Part shown: positions 35,258-41,642 of the stretch, piece by piece
Position numbering within the stretch: position 1 is the first letter of the stretch
How the letters are laid out: each line of letters opens with the position of its first letter
Assembly: GCF_002797555.1 (NCBI RefSeq)
Contig: NZ_PGFA01000001.1
Span: forward strand, 2,542,001 to 2,606,000
DNA: 64,000 bases
Reading direction: 5' to 3'
From: Hymenobacter chitinivorans DSM 11115
Lineage (GTDB): Bacteria > Bacteroidota > Bacteroidia > Cytophagales > Hymenobacteraceae
Position numbers and translations under genes: made by a program
Notes under the pieces: model-generated
The model's input: the letters and a program-made list of their open reading frames with translations, nothing else
Database searches by the model: none
What the model was told of the DNA's origin: nothing

Positions 35258-37549
35258 ATGAAAAAATCTACTCTCCTGGCCCTGCTCACGCTGGGGGCCG
35301 GCCTGCAGCCCGCACTGGCGCAGACGGTCGAATCCATTGCCTCGGCCCGGGCCAAAGGCGCCGGCAGCACCGTCACCGTGCGCGGCACCGTATCCAATGG
35401 GGCCGAGTTGGGCGTCATCCGCTACGTGCAGGACAAGCAGGCTGGCCTGGCCGCGTATTCGACCACCACGGCCTTCAGCAACCTGGTGCCGGGCGACAGT
35501 GTTGAAATTCAGGGCACGCTCAAAAATTACAACGGTCTGCTGGAAATGGACCCCGTAACGTCGGTGACGGTGCTGGCTTCCAACCGGCCCCTGACCATTA
35601 CGGAAGTACCGGTTAGCGCTGGCAGCTCAGTGTACGCCGAGTCATTTGAGAGCCGTTTGGTGCGCATTAACGGCAGCACCAGCATTACCTCGGCCACGGG
35701 CTCGGCCGTCAGCACCTTCGCCGGCAACACCAACTACCTGCTCAACGGCTCCAGCCTGCTCGTAATTCGTCCCAACACGGCCTCCACTGGTCCGACGGGC
35801 CTCGTGGGCAAGCCCACGCCCACCGGCCCGTTCGACCTGGTTGGTATCATGAGCCAGTTTTCGTCGACCAGCACCGGCGGCTATCAGCTGCTGCCCCGCG
35901 TGTATGCCGACGTGATTCAAGGCGGTACGCCCAACATTCTCTCGGCCCCCATGCCCACGAGCATTACCACCTCGGGCTTCACGGTGAAGTTTACGACGGC
36001 CAACGCCGGCTCCACCCAACTCTCGTACAGTGAATCGCCCGCGGGGCCGTTTACCAGCCTGGGCAGCGCCACCGGCACCCAGTCGACCCAGCACACGCTG
36101 GCCGTCACGGGTTTGCTGCCCGCCAAAGTGTACTACGTGCAGGCCGTGTCGACCAACTCGGTGGGCCGCTCCGAGTCGCGCGTGACGCCGATGATTACGG
36201 CTTCCCAGTCGTCGGGTAAGATGCGGGCCTACTTCACCAACCCGGTAAACACGGCCCGGGCCCTGCCCGGCAACAACGCCGTGTACCTGCCCAACGGGGC
36301 CATTGCCGATACCATTGCCCGCTACATCAACAAGGCTACCCAGACCCTGGACATTGCCATCTACAACTGGAACAGCGCCACGATTCTGAACGCCGTGAAT
36401 GCGGCCCAGGCCCGGGGCGTGGCCGTGCGGGTACTCTTCGAAAACGACAACACCAACGTCAGCATTCAGGGCCTGTCGGCCAGCATTCCGCGCGTGGGCC
36501 GCAGCACGACCCAGAACATCATGCATAATAAGTTCGTGATTATCGACGCCGAAAGCACCAACCCCAACGTGCCGTGGGTGTGGACGGGCTCCACGAACTG
36601 GACGCCGGCTCAGCTCAGCACCGACCGTAACAATGCCATTGCCATTCAGGACCAGGCCCTGGCCCGCGTCTACACGATGGAGATGAACGAAATGTGGGGC
36701 GGCGGCACCACGGCTACGGCCCTGTTCGGCTCGCGCAAAACCGACAACACCCCCCACTACCTCAACATCGGCGGCAAGCTGGTGGAGTCGTGGTTCTCGC
36801 CGACCGACAACGTCAACAACCGCCTGATTGAAACCATCCAGACGGCCGACAACGACCTGCACATTGCCACCATGCTCATCACCCAGACCGAAATCGGGCG
36901 GGCCGTGCGCGACCAGGTTTCGCTGAAGAACATTGCCAGCTGCACCGAAGTGCTGCTCGACGACACGACCAGCAGCTCGGCCTCGGGCGGCATCTACCGC
37001 ACCATGAAGTCGGCCATCGGCAACCGCATGGTGGTAAACGGCAGCCTGAAGCCCGGCATCATGCACCACAAATACGTCATCGTGGACGCCGGCGCCTCGC
37101 TCTCCGACCCGCAGGTGTTCGTGGGCTCGCACAACTGGAGCGCCGCGGCCAACACCGAGAATGACGAAAACACGCTCATCGTGCACGACGCCCGCATCGT
37201 GAACCAGTACTACCAGGAGTTCAGCCAGCGCATCGCCGACTACAACACCGGCATCGTGCTCTGCAACCTGATTCTGGCCAACAAGACGGCCACCGTGCAG
37301 CAGTCGAGCGTGCAGGCCTACCCCAACCCCACCCACGGCCGGTTCCAGCTGCGCGTGGAAGCCAGCAAAGCCCGCACCGCCACCATCACCCTGCGCGACG
37401 TAACCGGCCGCGTAGCCCTGACCCAGACCCAGACGATTGGCGCGGGTGAGGAAGTAAAAGTAGACGCCTCGAGCCTGAAAGCCGGCCTTTACATGGTGCA
37501 GATTGTAACGCCCGAGTCGACCCAGACCAGCCGCGTGGTGGTGGAGTAA
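35258..37549 (+). CDS. T9SS-secreted phospholipase D-like (HKD) protein with OB-fold and FN3 domains
   Basis: A 763-residue exported protein. Signal peptide ends L-A-Q. An OB-fold-like region (about 25-215) and FN3 domain (about 225-310) precede a double phospholipase-D domain with both H-x-K-x4-D motifs: H423-N-K-F-V-I-I-D and H603-H-K-Y-V-I-V-D, each followed by G-S-x-N-W. Two motifs in one chain fit the Nuc/PLD superfamily, whose secreted bacterial members are often nucleases. The last 80 residues form a T9SS type A sorting domain (A-Y-P-N-P-T, then G-L-Y-M-V-Q-I). Together they suggest a surface or released phosphodiesterase or DNase; substrate is inference. Confidence 0.88.
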   Translation: MKKSTLLALLTLGAGLQPALAQTVESIASARAKGAGSTVTVRGTVSNGAELGVIRYVQDKQAGLAAYSTTTAFSNLVPGDSVEIQGTLKNYNGLLEMDPVTSVTVLASNRPLTITEVPVSAGSSVYAESFESRLVRINGSTSITSATGSAVSTFAGNTNYLLNGSSLLVIRPNTASTGPTGLVGKPTPTGPFDLVGIMSQFSSTSTGGYQLLPRVYADVIQGGTPNILSAPMPTSITTSGFTVKFTTANAGSTQLSYSESPAGPFTSLGSATGTQSTQHTLAVTGLLPAKVYYVQAVSTNSVGRSESRVTPMITASQSSGKMRAYFTNPVNTARALPGNNAVYLPNGAIADTIARYINKATQTLDIAIYNWNSATILNAVNAAQARGVAVRVLFENDNTNVSIQGLSASIPRVGRSTTQNIMHNKFVIIDAESTNPNVPWVWTGSTNWTPAQLSTDRNNAIAIQDQALARVYTMEMNEMWGGGTTATALFGSRKTDNTPHYLNIGGKLVESWFSPTDNVNNRLIETIQTADNDLHIATMLITQTEIGRAVRDQVSLKNIASCTEVLLDDTTSSSASGGIYRTMKSAIGNRMVVNGSLKPGIMHHKYVIVDAGASLSDPQVFVGSHNWSAAANTENDENTLIVHDARIVNQYYQEFSQRIADYNTGIVLCNLILANKTATVQQSSVQAYPNPTHGRFQLRVEASKARTATITLRDVTGRVALTQTQTIGAGEEVKVDASSLKAGLYMVQIVTPESTQTSRVVVE

Positions 37550-37576
37550 TCCTACCCACCGGATAGTATGAACGCC

Positions 37577-37611
37577 AAACCGGCGGCCCCCACCTGGGAG
37601 GCCGCCGGTTT
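37577..37611 (+). terminator. Terminator after the HKD protein gene
   Basis: AAACCGGCGGCC and GGCCGCCGGTTT form a 12-bp perfect stem ending in TTTT, 27 bp past the stop. Confidence 0.85.
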
Positions 37612-37920
37612 TGTGTTGAAGCTGTTTTAGGAAGCGGGAAAGAACGTCATGCCAACTATTCCGCGCATCAAGCACAGAGGAGCTAGGATGTGCTTAGTCA
37701 AGGCGCGAACGTTGTAGCTGCTCTGATGCACGGCGCCAGCTACCAGAAGCAGCAAGTGAAGCTGGCTGATAAGCTGAACACGGGTTGAGAATGAAAAATG
37801 GGCAAGTGACGGATTATTGTAAATAAGTCGGAGGAAGTACTTTGTACTTGCTGGCAATTATGCTTCAGCAAGTTCGGCATAACCACCGTTTGAGGGAACT
37901 CTAGTTATTTCCATCTGGCT

Positions 37921-37928
37921 TACCTTTG
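37921..37928 (+). promoter_or_regulatory. -7 element TACCTTTG upstream of the DUF4844-like gene
   Basis: An exact TAnnTTTG match 75 bp before the start codon at 38004. The expected upstream TTG is not well placed (TTTG at 37889-37892 is 28 bp away). Confidence 0.45.
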
Positions 37929-38003
37929 GTAGGTCCTTCCCTACTGCTCTTACCCTCAAATCATGGTTCTTTGCCGGTGAGCACCGTCTAAAATCCCTCA
38001 TTG

Positions 38004-38774
38004 ATGTTACCCCAAAAATTGATAAAAGATGTGCGTCTGCTTTCTTGGGCGTTCGGGATGCTAGCCAGCCTTATTCTTATTTCGTGTTCCCAGCCAGCCG
38101 ACCAGCGAATTGTTATGAAACCTCAAGTTCTACTTACCCTGCAGGCCTTTCAGGCTAAAAATAAATTTTCTGATGCTGCATGGGAAGCACGGGGTTTGAA
38201 TCCGTCCAACAGTGAGTTGTCGGCCCACATGAACAGCTTGTTTAATGACTGCACTGGTGAGCTAATCACCCAGGTTCAACAGGGAACCACCAAGCGTCAA
38301 CTCAAGCAGACACTGTTGACGGGGCTCAATACTTTTGATAGCGGGGACTATGATACCGAAGAAAAAGAATTCGTCGTTGATACCTTCTATGAGTTGGCGC
38401 AACTCGTGGAAGTGGATATGAAGGACGAATTAAATAAGTGGCATTACGGGAGTGTTGTCTATGCGCTGATGAAGACATTTATGCGTTCGGAGCCGGAAAA
38501 GGCGGCTCCCGCCCTTACGCAAGGGTGCACGAAATGCAAGGCGGTACTTGAAACGTTCCTTCTCGAAAAGCGGGAGGCCATTCCCAGCGCTTGCTTTATC
38601 GTTGCCCAGTGTCAGGCATGCACTGAATTAAACCTAATAGAAGTACCCGATGGGGTAGGCCGAATACACTTCGGAAAGTATAATGCACTGCAACGTCTAG
38701 ACCGGAAACAGTACACTTCAGAGCAGGCGAAAGCCAAACTGGAACAACTTAAGAGTTCTAAGGATTCACCGTAG
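38004..38774 (+). CDS. Lipoprotein with a DUF4844-like domain and a cysteine-rich tail
   Basis: A 256-residue protein with a lipoprotein signal (L-I-L-I-S-C). Residues about 45-155 resemble the DUF4844 family (A-W-E-A-R-G-L-N-P-S, then T-K-R-Q-L-K, F-D-S-G-D-Y-D-T-E-E-K-E-F). The C-terminal third has C-T-K-C, then C-F-I-V-A-Q-C-Q-A-C, a possible zinc ribbon. The family has no known function; some members sit near polymorphic toxins, which is not visible here. Codon use is more AT-rich than neighbours. The next gene, on the opposite strand, is a DUF4274 protein. Confidence 0.55.
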   Translation: MLPQKLIKDVRLLSWAFGMLASLILISCSQPADQRIVMKPQVLLTLQAFQAKNKFSDAAWEARGLNPSNSELSAHMNSLFNDCTGELITQVQQGTTKRQLKQTLLTGLNTFDSGDYDTEEKEFVVDTFYELAQLVEVDMKDELNKWHYGSVVYALMKTFMRSEPEKAAPALTQGCTKCKAVLETFLLEKREAIPSACFIVAQCQACTELNLIEVPDGVGRIHFGKYNALQRLDRKQYTSEQAKAKLEQLKSSKDSP

Positions 38775-38932
38775 GCAACGAACTCGCACACTTGGGTAGT
38801 CATGTCAGTTTCAGTTTTTTTGAGCAGCTCAAGCAGTTAGGGGCCAAAGTACATTATTATACTCCTTTCGCTTTAATGACCGTTTTATTGAACATACCTC
38901 GCTGAAAAGTTGCTAGACCGGTGACGAGGTTC

Positions 38933-39415
38933 TTACTCCAACTCGACTACCAGCGGCCCCGTCAGCGGCTGCTTAAGCACGTCCGGAATGCTCCACTTAG
39001 CCTTCGGCTCAATGGCGTCCATCCGCTCGGCTTTGGGGTCCGTCCGTGGGTCGTAGGCAATTAAGGCGGTGTGGTAGAAATCGGACGCCACGTTTTTCAT
39101 AATGCGACGCAGCAGCCGGAACACATTCTTTTCCCACTGCGCTTCTTTCTGGCTGGAAAACTGCGTGTAATAACTCGGCTGCGCGTGCCAAAACAGCATG
39201 ACGGCGGTGGCCTTGTCGCAGTGGGGGCTATCCACAATCCACGTTAAGACCTCGGCCCCGTCGTCCCAGTTGTAGTTCCCAGCAATCAGGTGCAGTTCCA
39301 CCGGATTAGTAATAGTGTCGAAGAAAGACCGGTCGGGCTTGCGGTTGTCGAAGCTAAATTCAAAGAATTTTTCTGTCAACAGAGCAGCTCTTTCTGGGGA
39401 GACTGTGTAATCCAT
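38933..39415 (-). CDS. DUF4274 domain protein
   Basis: A 160-residue cytoplasmic protein. The central motif L-H-L-I-A-G-N-Y-N-W-D-D-G-A-E-V-L-T-W-I and the following D-K-A-T-A-V-M-L-F-W-H-A are typical of DUF4274, a small acidic family of unknown function that also occurs among orphan immunity proteins. A near-consensus -7 element TCTCTTTG lies upstream on the minus strand. It faces the DUF4844-like gene tail to tail, so the two are not an operon. Confidence 0.75.
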   Translation of the reverse strand: MDYTVSPERAALLTEKFFEFSFDNRKPDRSFFDTITNPVELHLIAGNYNWDDGAEVLTWIVDSPHCDKATAVMLFWHAQPSYYTQFSSQKEAQWEKNVFRLLRRIMKNVASDFYHTALIAYDPRTDPKAERMDAIEPKAKWSIPDVLKQPLTGPLVVELE

Positions 39416-39945
39416 GCGAAGGAGGGCTTGAGGTGGGTAATGGCAAAGAGAGCATTAAAACCAAACGACAATGTTACGACGCGAATCGAAGACTTAAACC
39501 CTCCTTTTCCTGAACGGCTGCCCATGCACATCTGCTGGCATGGAAAATAGCCCTACGGCCCAGATTGAGTTCAAAAAACTGGTTCACTTTGCAAAGTTCA
39601 AGAAACTCAGATCCGCGATGAGTTTCCTGAACTGCTACCCCTTCGGAAAATTTGGGTAAGGACAAGGTCGCTATGACAGAGGCTTTTTTGATTACACGAC
39701 AACGATTGTTCACCGCTTTTCTTCGGCTTGTTGGCCGTCTGCATCAGCGTCGACCCCGCTACGCTTTTGCCAGCGGCGGAAGTTTTCCTGCTACTAAGCT
39801 GCTTCGATGCTTTCCAGGCAGCTTTGGGGGCTGTTTTTCGAAAACGGCTCCTTTAGCCTTAGTGGCTAGGCATAATAGGTGGCAAGGGGCGCAATTTCAG
39901 CGGGCGCAAGTATATTTGCGCCTCTCCAACTTGCGCCCCTCCCCT
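39416..39945. other. Intergenic region with hairpin and operator
   Basis: A 530-bp spacer. It holds an inverted repeat GTTCAAGAAACTCA/TGAGTTTCcTGAAC (39596-39632) and, at the right end, the four-half-site operator of the next gene. Short frames in it look spurious. Confidence 0.5.
39888..39937 (+). promoter_or_regulatory. Symmetrical four-half-site operator over the promoter of the HTH gene
   Basis: Two copies of GGCGCAA (39888-39894, 39903-39909) are followed by two of TTGCGCC (39916-39922, 39931-39937). Both flanking pairs are 15 bp apart and all four share one centre of symmetry (39912.5). The exact -7 element TATATTTG (39911-39918) lies inside, so a protein bound here would cover the promoter. 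Start codon at 39946. Confidence 0.7.
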
Positions 39946-40482
39946 ATGCGCCTACCTCGTCCCGGCCCCTTGCCTGCCCTGCGCCGCTACCTGGCCCTCA
40001 CCCAGGCCAGTGCCGCCGCCCTGCTCGGCACCACCCGCTCCCGCCTGGCCCAGGCTGAGGCCGGCACCCGCCCGCTGCCGGCCGCCGCCGAGGCGGCCCT
40101 CACGGCCCTGCTGGCGGCCCTGCCCGCCCCTACCCGCCGGGCCCTGACCATCGACCCCGGCCATGCCGCCCCACCGCCCGCCCCGGCCGGCGCCCCGCTG
40201 CCCGCGCCCCACCTCCCGGCCCTGGCCGCCCGCCGCCACGAGGCCACCCAGGCCCTGCGCCGCGCCGAGGCGGCTTTGGCTGCCATTGAGGCCCGGGTGG
40301 CCGCCGGTCAGGCCCGGCTGGCGCTGCTGGCCAGCCCCGAGGCCCCCGCTACCCTGGCCGCCGACCCGCGCTTTGCCCTGGAGGCCGACCACTGGACCGG
40401 CCCGCTAACCCAGGCCGACCGCCGCCTGCTGCAAGCCAGCTGCGCCGGTCTGCGCGCCGAGCTGGCCGTGCTGGGTGGCTGA
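39946..40482 (+). CDS. Small helix-turn-helix (XRE-like) DNA-binding protein
   Basis: A 178-residue protein starting at ATG 39946. Residues about 10-58 form an XRE-like helix-turn-helix (L-R-R-Y-L-A-L-T-Q-A-S-A-A-A-L-L-G, then S-R-L-A-Q-A-E-A-G-T-R-P-L-P). After a Pro/Ala linker there is a long alanine-rich coiled-coil-like stretch (about 90-130). Composition is very high in Ala and GC, which lowers confidence in details but not in the frame. The symmetrical operator directly upstream suggests autoregulation. No known family beyond the HTH. Confidence 0.7.
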   Translation: MRLPRPGPLPALRRYLALTQASAAALLGTTRSRLAQAEAGTRPLPAAAEAALTALLAALPAPTRRALTIDPGHAAPPPAPAGAPLPAPHLPALAARRHEATQALRRAEAALAAIEARVAAGQARLALLASPEAPATLAADPRFALEADHWTGPLTQADRRLLQASCAGLRAELAVLGG

Positions 40483-40697
40483 GCAGCCGGTGGAGCACTA
40501 TGGTGCACGGCGTAATGGCCGACCACACAGCCGCCCAGCAGTAGCGCGGGCGGCATTGTATAGCCGTTACTAAATATTTTGCAACAGCTATACAATGCCG
40601 CCGCCCGGGTGCGTTAGGGAGGCGGCCCCCCGTTGGCGGCGGGCCGGGTGCGGCCGGGTGGCGGCACCGGTTATTCACTTTCCCCCTTCTATCTGTT
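40483..40697. other. Spacer with a second dyad
   Basis: A 215-bp gap containing a 16-bp perfect inverted repeat GGCGGCATTGTATAGC (40549-40564) / GCTATACAATGCCGCC (40587-40602) around an AT-rich 22-bp centre. The sequence differs from the operator upstream. It may be a second regulatory site for the next gene. Confidence 0.5.
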
Positions 40698-41123
40698 ATG
40701 ACTGTTCCCACGTTCGATTTTACCGGCCTCGACACCAAGGCAGCCTGCGACGAAGCCCTGGTCCCGGCCCGCGCCCTGCTCAAGGACCTAACCAACCGCG
40801 ACATTAACCTCGACTACCGCGGCGACAAGGCCGAGACCCGGGCCGGCAACGCCAAAAATACCCTTATCGGCGTGCAGAGCCGCCTCGATGGGGTGAGCGA
40901 CCAACTGGCCGACCTGCCCGCCGGCACCTCGCGCCGCCGCCTGGAATTGGAGGCCGAGCAGGCCCGCCTCGTGGCCCAGCAAAAGGAACTGGCGCTGCGC
41001 GGGGCCTCGGGTGCCGCCCAGGCCCTGGCCGAGCTGGCCGAGGCCCGCACCGAAGCCGAGCTGGAGATGGTCACGGCCTTCGTGACCCAGCTGGAAGCCC
41101 ACCGCGCCACGCGGACCGCGTAA
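40698..41123 (+). CDS. Hypothetical coiled-coil protein
   Basis: A 141-residue soluble protein with no signal peptide. Residues about 10-130 are almost wholly alpha-helical with heptad-like spacing (L-K-D-L-T-N, E-L-E-A-E-Q-A-R-L-V-A-Q-Q-K-E-L, A-L-A-E-L-A-E-A). It looks like an oligomerising coiled coil. No family recognised. It lies 215 bp after the HTH gene in the same direction with a separate dyad upstream and a terminator downstream. A partnership with the HTH protein is possible but only from position. Confidence 0.6.
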   Translation: MTVPTFDFTGLDTKAACDEALVPARALLKDLTNRDINLDYRGDKAETRAGNAKNTLIGVQSRLDGVSDQLADLPAGTSRRRLELEAEQARLVAQQKELALRGASGAAQALAELAEARTEAELEMVTAFVTQLEAHRATRTA

Positions 41124-41159
41124 GGCAAAAGCCGCACGAAGGCCGCCCTTCGGAAGAAC

Positions 41160-41197
41160 AAAAAGCCCCGCCGGCAGCTGCTGGTGGGGCTTTTTGT
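41160..41197 (+). terminator. Terminator after the coiled-coil gene
   Basis: AAAAGCCCC and GGGGCTTTTT arms with inner GCAGC/GCTG pairing, ending in a T-run, 37 bp past the stop. Confidence 0.8.
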
Positions 41198-41403
41198 TAA
41201 GATCAGCCAAGTAGTTTAGGGGCGTACCAAGCCCCGCCTTCTGAGCAGCTATGCCGGCGGGCTAGGGAAATAACCACCGCGCGGAGGCCCACATCCATAC
41301 TAGAGCAGTTTCGAGCTGCCGCTGCGCTGCAAGCCAACGCGCCGGAGATGGAGCAGCCGGCCACCGGGGCGTAGCCGGCTGGCCGCTGGCATTGTTATCA
41401 GAG

Positions 41404-41430
41404 AGAAAGGGCGCTGACAGCGCCCTTTCT
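41404..41430. terminator. Hairpin in the hairpin-rich spacer
   Basis: AGAAAGGGCGCT / AGCGCCCTTTCT, a 12-bp perfect stem with a three-base loop followed by TTGTTTTT. It may be a terminator acting rightward or part of the repeat cluster. Confidence 0.65.
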
Positions 41431-41461
41431 TTGTTTTTAACCAGGACTAAAGATGGATGGT

Positions 41462-41615
41462 AGCCCCAGCGGGGCGGCATATCGGTAGCAAAACGGACAC
41501 CGAAGAACGACAAAGCCCCAGCGGGGCGACACCCAGGTCTGGGTGTCGCCCCGCTGGGGCTTTGGAAATTAACTGGCAGCGCACCCAGCTACCGATATGC
41601 CGCCCCGCTGGGGCT
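41462..41615. repeat. Nested perfect inverted repeats (28-bp outer, 25-bp inner)
   Basis: Outer arms 41462-41489 and 41588-41615 are 28-bp perfect inverted repeats. Between them is a 25-bp perfect palindrome with a 2-nt centre (41512-41536 / 41539-41563). All four arms share the core AGCCCCAGCGGGGCG, so each arm is also partly self-complementary. It is about 30 bp past the mutS2 stop. It could form a cruciform or act as a strong barrier; its origin is not clear. Confidence 0.75.
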
Positions 41616-41642
41616 TAACCGCTAGTTCGCAAGGTGCGCTGT

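Larger units (their letters stand above)
37550..38003. other. Intergenic region
   Basis: A 454-bp spacer. After the terminator it becomes AT-rich and contains an exact -7 element TACCTTTG at 37921-37928. Only short, unconvincing frames are present. Confidence 0.5.
41124..41642. other. Intergenic region rich in hairpins
   Basis: A 519-bp spacer between the coiled-coil gene and mutS2. It contains two terminator-like hairpins and the nested inverted repeat listed separately, and no gene. Confidence 0.6.

Noticed and set aside
37627..37857. Short minus-strand frame in the spacer after the HKD gene.
   Set aside because: No start context, family or coding bias; the spacer is AT-rich non-coding.
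39474..39713. Short minus-strand frame in the spacer before the HTH gene.
   Set aside because: It spans an inverted repeat and has no recognisable domain or promoter.
41404..41615. Cluster of repeats considered as a CRISPR array.
   Set aside because: The repeats are inverted and nested, not direct with regular spacers, and no cas gene is in the window.
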